From contig NZ_LZHH01000046.1 of NCBI RefSeq assembly GCF_001690595.1, forward strand, positions 1 through 64,000: a stretch of DNA of 64,000 bases, written 5' to 3'. Positions 1-8,407 of this stretch are shown here, one piece after another (position 1 is the first letter of the stretch; every line of letters begins with the position of its first letter). Under the pieces are notes generated by a model that was not told the DNA's origin, made no database searches, and was given only the letters and a program-made list of their open reading frames with translations. Made by a program: the position numbers and the translations under genes. This stretch comes from Gilliamella sp. Choc5-1. Lineage in GTDB: Bacteria; Pseudomonadota; Gammaproteobacteria; Enterobacterales; Orbaceae.

Positions 1-260
1 AGCAATAAGGCTTTCATCACCCGAGCAATGTAACGGCGTGACACCCAAATATTCTCTTTTTGTAAATCAAAACGAATTCGTCTTGTACCATAAGACTGAT
101 AGCTCTGATTAAATAGCGTCACGATTTTATCGGCATAAAGCCCTACTGATTTTTGTCTATTCAATTTACACTGATAATAAGCATAATATCTTGATAATCC
201 TAAATATTGACATAGCTTTGTTATGCTATAACGATGTCGATTTGCTTTTAGGATAGCGAT
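1..260 (-). CDS. IS3-family transposase OrfB, N-terminal part
   Basis: Read on the minus strand in the -1 frame relative to OrfA, from the A run at 260-263 to the window edge. The translation contains the IS3 OrfB hallmarks: a KANRHRYSI-type start, the SRYYAYY segment of the HTH_21 domain and a YGTRRI segment that precedes the DDE integrase core. Only about 86 codons are visible, so the DDE residues are off the window. It is most likely made as an OrfAB fusion by ribosomal slippage at the A-AAA stretch. Confidence 0.8.
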   Translation of the reverse strand, partial: MAILKANRHRYSITKLCQYLGLSRYYAYYQCKLNRQKSVGLYADKIVTLFNQSYQSYGTRRIRFDLQKENIWVSRRYIARVMKALL

Positions 261-547
261 TTTCGCCCTATTATCAGTGCTGCTTGCTTTAGAATATCGT
301 TTTCCATACGCAGCTGTTTAAGCTTTTTACGCAACGCGATTAACTCTTGTTCTTGTGGACTGCGATTATCTTTTGTTTTAAATGAGCCACTTTGGCTTGA
401 TTGCGTTATCCAACGGTCCAATGCGGATGGCGTCAAATCATATTCTGCAACGATTTCACTACGTGATTTACCATGTTGATAAAGACTGACCATTTGCTGT
501 TTAAAATCATCTGTGAATGTTCGTCTTTTGCGTTTAATCTTATTCAT
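248..547 (-). CDS. IS3-family transposase OrfA
   Basis: A 99-residue protein of the IS3 OrfA type. It has a basic N-terminus (RRTFTDDFK), a helix-turn-helix in the first 55 residues with the typical SALDRWI recognition-helix region, and a coiled-coil-like segment (residues about 65-90) ending ENDILKQAALIIGRK, which is the usual end of OrfA before the slippage site. OrfA binds the IS ends and regulates transposition; the fusion with OrfB is the transposase. The length is normal for the family and there is no internal stop, so the copy may be intact and mobile. Confidence 0.85.
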   Translation of the reverse strand: MNKIKRKRRTFTDDFKQQMVSLYQHGKSRSEIVAEYDLTPSALDRWITQSSQSGSFKTKDNRSPQEQELIALRKKLKQLRMENDILKQAALIIGRKSLS

Positions 548-662
548 ATTTGTTCCTTTTTTAGTTGTGATAAGTTTACCTTACCCCTTAAAAAAGTTGT
601 ATGAATTAGTGTAGCCGATCCAATATAAATATAAAGTTTTTAGGGCTAAGTATTCTTTAGGA

Positions 663-1184
663 ATGAGTAAAGTAGAAATTGAAAAATGTTATTACTCTAT
701 AATAAATTCAATGCAGGAAAGTTGGAAAAAAAGTAATGGTTATGTATCCATGGTTTGGATGTTATCTATCGGTATTATGTTAGATGCAGAGCCAGATATA
801 TTTGAAAAATTAAAATCTTTGGTTGAAAGGGATCATCTCAATGATTATCTGGTTGATTTTCTTTTACAAAACAGTACCCAATGGGGCAAACAAACGGCAA
901 AGTTTGAATTTCCAAGACCTTATAAAGCAACCCAAGACATTATTTCATTGGCTCAAACAGATAAAACCGCAGCGGTAGAAAGATTAAAAAAATACCTACA
1001 AAAAGAGTGGTATAGAGGGCATTCAGATACTGGCTGGTATGATGATCATAAAAGCAAATGGAATATTCATACAGGCTATTGGTGCTTTGAAAGTGGTGCG
1101 TTAGCCAAAATACTCGGCTTAGACGACAGCACCCTAAAAGACCAACCATACTACCCTTACGACATGGTGCATTGGGAAAAATAA
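663..1184 (+). CDS. PoNi-type immunity protein (DUF1910/DUF1911), N-terminally truncated by the IS
   Basis: The C-terminal half has the DUF1911 pattern of PoNe-toxin immunity proteins, notably GYWCFESGALAKILG followed by LDDSTLKDQPYYPYDMV. Family members neutralise PoNe-type DNase effectors of type VI secretion or contact-dependent systems. This 173-residue frame is short for the family, usually 220-280 residues. The frame stays open upstream of its first ATG, from 615 to 662, with codons that read like the interior of DUF1910 (FRAKYSLGMS), right up to the IS3 end near 613. I infer that the insertion removed the front of the gene. No partner toxin is visible in the window. It may still be made from the ATG at 663 but is probably non-functional. 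Confidence 0.7.
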   Translation: MSKVEIEKCYYSIINSMQESWKKSNGYVSMVWMLSIGIMLDAEPDIFEKLKSLVERDHLNDYLVDFLLQNSTQWGKQTAKFEFPRPYKATQDIISLAQTDKTAAVERLKKYLQKEWYRGHSDTGWYDDHKSKWNIHTGYWCFESGALAKILGLDDSTLKDQPYYPYDMVHWEK

Positions 1185-1326
1185 AATATGGAAATACTTT
1201 ATACCAACGATTGGGTAAAATTTCGAACCCATCCTAAATTTTGTGTATTTGCAAATAAAGTTGATAGTTAATTCTGTTACCAAATTCAAACAAATCTATT
1301 AAATTTTTTATTCATCCCCTCCACAG

Positions 1327-2682
1327 TTATAACAACCGCTTAATAATCCTATCCACTTTGATGCGAGTTAGTCGCTTTATCAACTTATGAACTTGGTTTG
1401 GATAAAATTGGCTTGCTTGGATTTGTTGAAAATGCGTTATCAACGTGGTCTTTTGACGAATGGTGTTCAGTTCTTGGTTGAACTTGTCGCTTAATTCTTG
1501 TTTTGGGTCATGTACTAATATGCCGTTTTCAAGGTCAAGGCGCCACGCTCGTGGATTTAGGTTGTTACCCGTTATGAGCGCCCATTTGTCATCTACCCAG
1601 ATACCTTTTAGGTGATAGGTTTGCGCGCCGTCTTTCCATAATCTTATGGTCAGTTGTCCTTTATCAATAAAATTTTGTAAACGCTCAATAAAGCTTCTTA
1701 AGTTGATTTCGTATAAATAAGGCAATCCGCCTGATATGTTAAAGGGTTGATCAGGTGGAATGTAGAAGTCGTTAGCTTCTTTATCGCCAATGATCAATTC
1801 GATTTGGCGTCCTTTACGTAGCAGGCGAATAATGTCGCGCACTAGGATGTTAGGCAAATTAAAGTATGGCGTACAAAAAATAATTTTTTGTTCGGTTACG
1901 TTGATTAAGTGATGGATGATTTTATTTAGTGAGTTATTACGCCCAAGTCCCATTATTGGGACAACCGATAAGGTGTCGTTATCGGCATTGCCGTCATATT
2001 GGTAACTTGCATCCATTAAGTGTTGGCGCAGAGCTTTGATTTCGGATTTGATCTGTTTGCGCGTTTTGTGTGTGCCAGTGTTAAGTAGCTGTATAGCTTG
2101 ATATGGCATAAAGTGGTCGTTGATAAATTGCACCATGCTATCGGCTAATAACGGATTAGTGATAAAGTGGTAGCGGTCGTAGCGATATTTTTCACGTTTG
2201 TGTAAATAGACGTTATTAATACTTGCGCCACTGTAAATGACGGTATCATCAATAATAAAGCCCTTTAAATGCAATACACCAAGTACTTCGCGGCGGTTTA
2301 CTGGAACGCCATAAATCGGAATGTCGATCTCTGGGTGTTGCTGTTTTAGCTGGTAGTAATAGTTGGCGTTGGTGTGCGCTTTGTCTTCGCCAATTCGTCC
2401 ACGTTGTGCACGGTGCCAGTCAACAAATATTTTGATATCTAAGTTTGGGCGTTGTTGTTTGATTTGATATAGCTCGTTAAGGATTTCTCTACCAGCTTCG
2501 TCTTGTTCTAAATAGAGTGCAACGATATAAATACGATGCTTAGCTTGCTTTATGCTTTCGAGTAAAGCTAGTCGATAAGCTTTAGGATTATATATAATTT
2601 GGTATTGATTTGCATTTTGTTGAATTTTAGTTAATTCATCAAGATGTTTTTGATGATTGTATTTTATAAATGGTATTCGCAT
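1327..2682 (-). CDS. pssA: CDP-diacylglycerol--serine O-phosphatidyltransferase (phosphatidylserine synthase)
   Basis: A 451-residue phospholipase-D superfamily protein, the length of Escherichia coli PssA. It carries two HKD motifs: H138-x-K140 with D145 (HLKGFIIDD) and H357-x-K359 with D364 (HLKGIWVDD), the latter followed by the GNNLNPRAW segment seen in PssA. The enzyme transfers serine to CDP-diacylglycerol on the inner membrane face, the first committed step to phosphatidylethanolamine. It sits alone on the minus strand, about 200 bases from the downstream end of ydiK, so it probably has its own promoter. Nothing unusual is seen in the sequence. Confidence 0.92.
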   Translation of the reverse strand: MRIPFIKYNHQKHLDELTKIQQNANQYQIIYNPKAYRLALLESIKQAKHRIYIVALYLEQDEAGREILNELYQIKQQRPNLDIKIFVDWHRAQRGRIGEDKAHTNANYYYQLKQQHPEIDIPIYGVPVNRREVLGVLHLKGFIIDDTVIYSGASINNVYLHKREKYRYDRYHFITNPLLADSMVQFINDHFMPYQAIQLLNTGTHKTRKQIKSEIKALRQHLMDASYQYDGNADNDTLSVVPIMGLGRNNSLNKIIHHLINVTEQKIIFCTPYFNLPNILVRDIIRLLRKGRQIELIIGDKEANDFYIPPDQPFNISGGLPYLYEINLRSFIERLQNFIDKGQLTIRLWKDGAQTYHLKGIWVDDKWALITGNNLNPRAWRLDLENGILVHDPKQELSDKFNQELNTIRQKTTLITHFQQIQASQFYPNQVHKLIKRLTRIKVDRIIKRLL

Positions 2683-2880
2683 GATTTATATATTATTATA
2701 ACTGATCTGTTACGTTAGCGTTTTATCTAAAGTAACCTAAATACGATCAGTAAAAATAACGCTCCTTTCTATTTGTGTGCATTCTTGCTAAGTTGTTTTT
2801 AGTTAAATGTATATTTTTGCTTGTGCCACTTTATGTATTAGCAATTTGTTTATGCTTTTTTGTGGGTGATGATAAATGGT

Positions 2881-3933
2881 TTAAGATTGTTCATCAACCC
2901 ATGTTTGAATTATTTTATAAGTTAATGCCAGTACTACTGGACCAATAAATAGCCCCATTATACCAAAACCTAGTAATCCGCCAATAACACCAAATAATAT
3001 AAGTAAAAAAGGTAAGTTAGCGCCTTTTTTGATTAAGTAGGCCCGCATTACGCTATCTAAAGTGGTCAATATAATAGCAACAACAATTAAGATAATACCT
3101 GAAACGGTGTTGCCCATCCAAAATTGCCAACAGATACATCCTAGCATAACAACGACAGGACCAATTTGTGCCACACAACAAATGAATAAGATGAGTGTTA
3201 GCACACCAGGTAATGGCATTCCAGTAAATACAAAACTTAATCCTCCAATTAGGGCTAAGGTGATAGCGGTAACTACAACGCCAAGCGCTACAGCGCGGAT
3301 GGATTGACCTGCTAATGTGACTGTAGTTGCGCCATATTGTTTTGATAATCGATTGGCTAGTAGGTAGACATATTTGGTGATGCTTTCACCTTTTAAATAG
3401 AGTAATAGGCTAAAAATGATCATCACACCTGCATGAAAGATGAATATACCAATGTTGGTGGCCTGTTCAAGTAACCAACTTATCATTATACCAATATAGG
3501 GTTGTATGTTTGATACTAAGTCAGAACCATCAGTTTGAATTAGTGTTAACCATTTTTGGTGTAGTTCGGGACCAAAAGCAGGGATGTTATTTAACCAATC
3601 TAGTTTAGGTAATTGTTGATGTGAAAGTGATTTTGCCCATTCAATAAGGTGGTGACCATTTTGTGCTACTGAGCTAATAATTAATATGAAAGGTATGATG
3701 CAAACAAGAGCCAATATCATAGCCATAACCAGTAATGATAGCCAGCGTTTATTAAATAATTTTTGTTGAATTTTTATCATTAATGGCCAAGTGGTAATAA
3801 CCACCATCACCGCCCAGAAGAATCCGAATAAGAAAGCTTCAACAATACGATAGGTAATAATGATTAGTAATCCGATGATTAAAAGGTTTAAAATTAGTTT
3901 TAATAAGTCAGTCGTGTTTTTTTCTACTGGCAT
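2881..3933 (-). CDS. ydiK: AI-2E family permease, YdiK-like
   Basis: A 350-residue polytopic membrane protein of the AI-2E (PerM/UPF0118) family. Two hydrophobic segments lie in residues 15-85, followed by a roughly 80-residue periplasmic section and a cluster of about five further segments. The C-terminal half has the family's LPGVLTLILFICCVAQIGP and GGLLGFGIMGLFIGPVVLAL patterns. Closest by pattern to YdiK of enterobacteria, whose substrate is not known; some relatives export autoinducer-2 or exchange ions. It is a monocistronic minus-strand gene with a poorly defined promoter toward the divergent ecotin gene. Confidence 0.8.
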   Translation of the reverse strand: MPVEKNTTDLLKLILNLLIIGLLIIITYRIVEAFLFGFFWAVMVVITTWPLMIKIQQKLFNKRWLSLLVMAMILALVCIIPFILIISSVAQNGHHLIEWAKSLSHQQLPKLDWLNNIPAFGPELHQKWLTLIQTDGSDLVSNIQPYIGIMISWLLEQATNIGIFIFHAGVMIIFSLLLYLKGESITKYVYLLANRLSKQYGATTVTLAGQSIRAVALGVVVTAITLALIGGLSFVFTGMPLPGVLTLILFICCVAQIGPVVVMLGCICWQFWMGNTVSGIILIVVAIILTTLDSVMRAYLIKKGANLPFLLILFGVIGGLLGFGIMGLFIGPVVLALTYKIIQTWVDEQS

Positions 3934-4037
3934 TTTTTTACCATATTTATTAATTCTGATAGTATTATTATACGCATTATCACTTCAAATTAATATGATG
4001 GTGTTTATAATTAATTTTGTTAATGGAGATTTAAAAA

Positions 4038-4532
4038 ATGAAAAAATTAATGTTATTGACATTATTAGGTGTGGCGTTAACTGCGTGTGCAAATTCGCCT
4101 AAAATGAAACCTATAGCACAAAATGCCAATGATACGGCGCCATTCCCTACAGCTCAAGCTGGTTTTACACGTTATGCTATTCATTTACCAGCGATTACTA
4201 ATGAGAACAATACAAAAGTTGAGGTGATTATTGGTAAAGAGATGAACGTTGATTGTAATTTTCATAATTTAGGTGGCGTAGTTAAACAAGAAGAGCTTAA
4301 AGGCTGGGGATATTCTTATTATGTTGTTGAAAAGACCGTTGGCAATTTATCAACATTAATGGCGTGTCCTGAAGGTAGCAGTAAAAACGAGTTTGTGACA
4401 ATTAACCATAATTTAGGTTTATTAAATTATAACAGTAGCTTACCGTTAGTTTTTTATGTTCCTAATGATTTACAAGTAAAATACCGCGTTTGGCAACCTA
4501 ATAGTAAAACTATGCAAGCTACTGCCGAATAA
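4038..4532 (+). CDS. eco: Ecotin, serine protease inhibitor, predicted lipoprotein
   Basis: Residues 35-155 match ecotin throughout: VEVIIGKEMNVDCN, GWGYSYYV, the reactive-site loop STLMACPEGS and the C-terminal VKYRVW. Ecotin is a dimeric inhibitor of trypsin-fold serine proteases; the methionine in LMAC corresponds to the P1 residue and the two cysteines (in VDCN and MAC) to the loop disulfide. The N-terminus is unlike the classic periplasmic form: a lipobox LTAC ends at Cys17 with Ala at +2, which by the Lol rule points to outer-membrane anchoring. The start ATG follows a GGAG ribosome site by a suitable spacing. The 164-residue length is normal. Confidence 0.92.
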   Translation: MKKLMLLTLLGVALTACANSPKMKPIAQNANDTAPFPTAQAGFTRYAIHLPAITNENNTKVEVIIGKEMNVDCNFHNLGGVVKQEELKGWGYSYYVVEKTVGNLSTLMACPEGSSKNEFVTINHNLGLLNYNSSLPLVFYVPNDLQVKYRVWQPNSKTMQATAE

Positions 4533-4572
4533 TAACGGTTAATTAATTGCTAAATACTGTTTATTATCTTGT

Positions 4573-4604
4573 GAGTGGTTAAAACATAGCCACTCAGTTA
4601 AGAA
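4573..4604 (+). terminator. Probable terminator after ecotin
   Basis: A GAGTGG (4573-4578) / CCACTC (4590-4595) stem lies 40 bases after the ecotin stop. The following bases are only moderately T-rich, so termination may be partial. Between here and potF (4605-4868) I see AT-rich DNA that must hold the pot promoter but no convincing hexamers. Confidence 0.45.
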
Positions 4605-4868
4605 AGTTTTAATATTTGATTTTTTAAGTAGACATCTCGAAAAAAAAAGGTATTTTATCCCTCGTAATGCAAGGTTAGCTCTACTTGTTCATTTATTTTA
4701 TTAATGACTTGTGATTGCCTGATTACCTCGGTTTCGCTAGGCGTTTTATTATGTTGGTGATTTATTCATTGTTAATAACGTCAATAGCAAAATTTGGGGG
4801 TCCGTTGTGTCTTTGCAATGGGCTTGTGTCTAACATGTAATATCCCTACAAGAGGAGAAGTGGTGAGC

Positions 4869-5978
4869 ATGTTTACTCAACGTAAAACAATTCTTTCAAT
4901 CGTGGCTGGTGTTTCACTAGCGTTATCTCAATCTGCTATTGCTAAAGATCGTGTTGTACATTTTTACAATTGGGCGGGTCAAATCGGTTCTAATACTATT
5001 TCTGATTTTGAAAAATCAACAGGCATCAAACTTGTTTATGATGTGTACGATTCAAACGAAATCCTTGAAGGTAAATTAATGGCAGGCCATTCTGGGTTTG
5101 ATGTGGTTTCACCTTCTGATAGCTTTTTAGCTAAACAAATTAAATCAGATGTTTATTTACCGTTAGATAAAAGCAAGTTACCAAATTGGAAAAATCTTGA
5201 TCCAAATTTAATGAAGTTAATGGCAACGCATGATCCTGACAATAAATATGCTATCCCTTATGTATGGATGACAACAGGTATCGGTTATAACATTGATAAA
5301 GTTAAAGAACGTTTGGGTAAAGACGCACCAGTTGATAGCTGGGATTTAGTCTTTAAACCAGAAAACATGGAAAAACTAAAAGATTGTGGTGTGGCATTTT
5401 TAGATGCGCCAACTGAAATCTTTGCAAGTGCACTTCGATATTTAGGTAAAGATCCAAACAGTACTGATGCTAAAGATTATACTGGTGCGGCTTACGAGTT
5501 GTTAGAGAAAGTGAGACCAAATATTCGTTATTTCCATTCTTCACAATATATTACTGATTTGGCAAATGGTGATATTTGTGTCATTTTAGGTTGGTCTGGC
5601 GATATTTTACAGTCACGAGATAGAGCTAACGAAGCAAAAAATGGTGTGCATGTTGGTTATCAAATTCCAAAAGAGGGCGCATTAGTCTTCTTTGATACTT
5701 TTGCTATTCCAAAAGATTCTGAAAATCCTGATGAAGCGCATGAATTTTTAAATTTTGTTATGAATCCTGAAATTGCCGCACAAGTCACCAACGATGTGAA
5801 TTTTGCTAGTGCCAATAAAGAAGCAAATGACAAATTTGTAAAACCAGAGGTGAAAAACGATCCAGCGGTTTATCCAAAACCAGAAGTGATGGAAAAACTA
5901 TTCACTTTACAAGTTAAAGATCCTAAACTTGAGCGCGTAATTACTCGTACATGGACTAAACTTAAAACTGGTAAATAG
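4869..5978 (+). CDS. potF: Putrescine ABC transporter, periplasmic binding protein
   Basis: A 369-residue protein closely following PotF, with HFYNWAGQIG at the start of the mature part, YDVYDSNEILEGKLMAG, DSWDLVFKPENM and RPNIRYFHSSQYI. A Sec signal peptide covers residues 1-25 with cleavage after AIA. The PotF binding residues sit in these conserved stretches (WAG, SDS and the WSGD segment). It captures putrescine in the periplasm for PotGHI. I chose the ATG at 4869, behind the strong AGAGGAGAAG ribosome site at 4851-4860; an in-frame GTG at 4863 is an alternative two codons earlier. A longer frame back to 4794 is not needed. It is the first gene of potFGHI. Confidence 0.95.
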   Translation: MFTQRKTILSIVAGVSLALSQSAIAKDRVVHFYNWAGQIGSNTISDFEKSTGIKLVYDVYDSNEILEGKLMAGHSGFDVVSPSDSFLAKQIKSDVYLPLDKSKLPNWKNLDPNLMKLMATHDPDNKYAIPYVWMTTGIGYNIDKVKERLGKDAPVDSWDLVFKPENMEKLKDCGVAFLDAPTEIFASALRYLGKDPNSTDAKDYTGAAYELLEKVRPNIRYFHSSQYITDLANGDICVILGWSGDILQSRDRANEAKNGVHVGYQIPKEGALVFFDTFAIPKDSENPDEAHEFLNFVMNPEIAAQVTNDVNFASANKEANDKFVKPEVKNDPAVYPKPEVMEKLFTLQVKDPKLERVITRTWTKLKTGK

Positions 5979-6014
5979 TCGATATTTTGTATATCGAATT
6001 TAGATAATAATTCT

Positions 6015-6054
6015 AGACGGATGGGTTATTTAGCCTTTCCGTCTCGTTTTTTTT
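6015..6054 (+). terminator. Intercistronic terminator/attenuator between potF and potG
   Basis: The AGACGGA (6015-6021) / TCCGTCT (6038-6044) stem has a 16-base loop and is followed by CG and eight T residues (6047-6054). Its position directly after the binding-protein gene suggests it lowers transcription into potGHI so that PotF is made in excess, a common arrangement in ABC importers. Confidence 0.8.
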
Positions 6055-6079
6055 GGCTTGTTGTTATGAGGAAAATAGA

Positions 6080-7216
6080 GTGAACAATAAAACAACAAAT
6101 CAGGTGCAGCCTAAAAAAAAGATGGTAACTCCACTGTTGGAGATCAAAAATTTAACTAAAGTTTTTAATGATGATTATTATGCTGTTGATGATGTCAACT
6201 TGACTATCTACACTGGTGAAATTTTTGCCTTATTAGGTGCGTCAGGTAGCGGTAAATCTACATTGTTACGAATGCTTGCTGGTTTTGAACAGCCTACATC
6301 AGGGCAAATTATTCTTGATGGTAAGGATTTATCACAAGTTCCGCCTTATGATCGTCCAATTAATATGATGTTTCAATCGTACGCTTTATTTCCTCACATG
6401 ACGGTTGAGCAGAATATTGCCTTTGGTTTAAAACAAGATAAATTAGATGAGGATGAAATAAAACAACGTGTTGATGAAATGTTAGCCCTTGTGCATATGG
6501 AGCAATTTGGTAAACGTAAACCGCATCAATTATCTGGTGGGCAAAGACAACGTGTGGCACTAGCTCGTAGTTTGGCTAAACGTCCAAAATTATTATTACT
6601 TGATGAACCTATGGGGGCACTTGATAAACAGCTTCGAGATCGAATGCAACTTGAAGTGGTGAGCATTTTAGAGCAAGTGGGTGCAACATGTGTGATGGTA
6701 ACTCATGATCAAGAAGAAGCTATGACCATGGCAGGCCGTATTGCGATTATGAATAAAGGTCAATTTGTACAAATTGGTGAACCTGAAGAGATTTATGAAC
6801 ATCCAAATTGCCGTTATAGTGCCGAATTTATTGGTTCGGTAAATGTTTTTGATGGTATTTTGCAAGAAACACAAGAAGACGGTTTGATCATTAATTGTCC
6901 TATGATTAAGCGTCCGTTAAAAGTCGATTATGATTCGCCAGCGGTTGAAGGTGTGCCAACACAAGTTGCACTACGTCCTGAAAAAATTAAACTTTGCGAC
7001 GAAATTCCAGAAGATGGCTACAATGTGGCAACTGGTGAAGTGGTCGAAATTGCTTATCTTGGGGATTTGTCGATTTATCATGTTAAATTACCAAGCGGGC
7101 AAATTATTATTGCACAGCTTCAAAATGAATATCGTTATCGTAAAGGTATGCCAACTTGGGGTGACATAGTTAACTTAAGTTGGGAAGTAGATAGTTGTGT
7201 TGTGCTTACTGAATAA
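6080..7216 (+). CDS. potG: Putrescine ABC transporter, ATP-binding subunit
   Basis: An ABC ATPase of 378 residues from a GTG start at 6080, chosen because a TGAGGA ribosome site lies seven bases before it and because the start then aligns with known PotG proteins; a further ATG frame start at 6053 would place coding sequence inside the terminator. Walker A GASGSGKST is at residues 53-61, the LSGGQ signature at 151-155 and Walker B LLLLDEP at 171-177, with a MalK-type TOBE/OB regulatory domain after about residue 250. It energises putrescine uptake through PotH/PotI. potH follows after 18 bases with its own ribosome site. Confidence 0.95.
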   Translation: MNNKTTNQVQPKKKMVTPLLEIKNLTKVFNDDYYAVDDVNLTIYTGEIFALLGASGSGKSTLLRMLAGFEQPTSGQIILDGKDLSQVPPYDRPINMMFQSYALFPHMTVEQNIAFGLKQDKLDEDEIKQRVDEMLALVHMEQFGKRKPHQLSGGQRQRVALARSLAKRPKLLLLDEPMGALDKQLRDRMQLEVVSILEQVGATCVMVTHDQEEAMTMAGRIAIMNKGQFVQIGEPEEIYEHPNCRYSAEFIGSVNVFDGILQETQEDGLIINCPMIKRPLKVDYDSPAVEGVPTQVALRPEKIKLCDEIPEDGYNVATGEVVEIAYLGDLSIYHVKLPSGQIIIAQLQNEYRYRKGMPTWGDIVNLSWEVDSCVVLTE

Positions 7217-7234
7217 ACAAAAGAGGATATCATA

Positions 7235-8407
7235 ATGCGATCCATTGTATTAGGATTGTTGTTAAATGCATTTGTGTTGCTCAATGTTTATTGGCGTTTT
7301 GTGACAACAGGGGCATTTGATAACTTATTTTTAGATGCGCTATTTACCGCGATGACATTAAGTTTTTTGTTGTCATGTGTGGGATTATGTTTAGCAAATT
7401 ATAAGCCATCTAAATTTGCTTATCGGCTGATTATTGCAGGTAGTGTACTGTTTGTTCCTGCTGGGCTTGTGGCAATTTATTTTGCTTATAAAAAGATGCA
7501 GCAACAACGTTCAGATACTGATCTGATGACACTTTATGGGCGTTTAATTGTTATTGCCATCCCTTATTTATGGATGTTATTGTTATTTTTATTACCATTT
7601 TTAATTGTCTTTAGAATTAGTTTTTCTGAAAAAATCTTTGCCATCCCTCCTTATACTGATTTATTTAGTTATGATGCTGGGCTACTAAATATTGCTTTGA
7701 ATTTTGGTTATTATATTAATTTAGTTAATGATAATATTTATTTTGAGTCTTATTTAGAATCATTAAAAATTGCAGCTATTTCAACCATATTATGTATTTT
7801 AATTGGTTACCCATTAGCATGGGCAATTTCAAAATGTAAACAATCCACACGAAATATTTTGTTATTATTAATTATTTTGCCATCTTGGACATCATTTTTA
7901 ATTCGAGTTTATGCGTGGATTGGTATTTTAAATCAAGAAGGTTTGTTAAATCACTTTTTAATGTGGTTAGGGGTTATTGATCAGCCACTTGTGATTATAA
8001 AAACCTATTTGGCTGTTTATATTGGTATTGTGTATTCTTATTTACCGTTTGTGGTATTACCGATTTATACTTCATTAAGTAAAGTAGATTCGACGTTAAT
8101 TGAAGCCGCATTAGACTTAGGTTGTAAGCCAATTAAAACCTTTTTTAAAATTATTGTGCCACTCACCAAAAATGGCATTATTGCTGGTGGTATGCTAGTG
8201 TTTATTCCAGCCGTTGGTGAATATGTGATACCTGAATTATTAGGGCCATCCCAAAGCATTATGATTGGTACGCAGATTTGGACTATATTCTCTCGAGATA
8301 CCGATTGGCCTGCAGCAGCTGCGGTTGCGACTGTTATGTTGTTGATTTTGATAGTACCAATTTACTATTTTAATAAATTTCAAAGCCGACAAATGGAGGG
8401 TAAATAG
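7235..8407 (+). CDS. potH: Putrescine ABC transporter permease PotH, with extra N-terminal membrane region
   Basis: From about residue 102 the protein matches PotH segment by segment (YPLAWAISK, LPSWTSFLIRVYAW, IPAVGEYVIPELLG). The EAA loop that docks on the ATPase is EAALDLGCKPIKTFFKIIVP at residues 290-309. At 390 residues it is about 73 residues longer than the enterobacterial protein. The added N-terminus (residues 1-100) has three hydrophobic stretches (about 3-17, 36-54, 65-85) and a basic loop, so the membrane topology is extended. The start has an AGAGGA ribosome site. The stop and the potI ATG are adjacent (TAG then ATG), so translation is coupled. Confidence 0.93.
   Translation: MRSIVLGLLLNAFVLLNVYWRFVTTGAFDNLFLDALFTAMTLSFLLSCVGLCLANYKPSKFAYRLIIAGSVLFVPAGLVAIYFAYKKMQQQRSDTDLMTLYGRLIVIAIPYLWMLLLFLLPFLIVFRISFSEKIFAIPPYTDLFSYDAGLLNIALNFGYYINLVNDNIYFESYLESLKIAAISTILCILIGYPLAWAISKCKQSTRNILLLLIILPSWTSFLIRVYAWIGILNQEGLLNHFLMWLGVIDQPLVIIKTYLAVYIGIVYSYLPFVVLPIYTSLSKVDSTLIEAALDLGCKPIKTFFKIIVPLTKNGIIAGGMLVFIPAVGEYVIPELLGPSQSIMIGTQIWTIFSRDTDWPAAAAVATVMLLILIVPIYYFNKFQSRQMEGK

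Larger units (their letters stand above)
1..613 (-). mobile_element. IS3-family insertion sequence, partial (runs off the left edge)
   Basis: Two overlapping minus-strand frames, OrfA and the start of OrfB, are arranged as in IS3-family elements. OrfA is a short HTH protein with a leucine-rich tail and OrfB begins with the HTH_21 region that precedes the DDE integrase. The outer end lies near position 613: the segment from about 570 to 613 carries a terminal-type sequence (minus strand TACACTAATTC... then a GGGGTAAGG block) just before OrfA, as in IS3 termini. Exact ends and target duplication cannot be set because the other end is outside the window. Confidence 0.8.

Noticed and set aside
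663-1184. Partner toxin for the PoNi-type protein
   Set aside because: The downstream bases to 1326 hold only a 27-residue frame (1188-1271) without a recognisable domain, and the left side is the IS element.
4794-4868. Longer start for potF at 4794
   Set aside because: The extension lacks a ribosome site and puts Cys-rich sequence before a normal signal peptide, while a strong ribosome site sits at 4851-4860.
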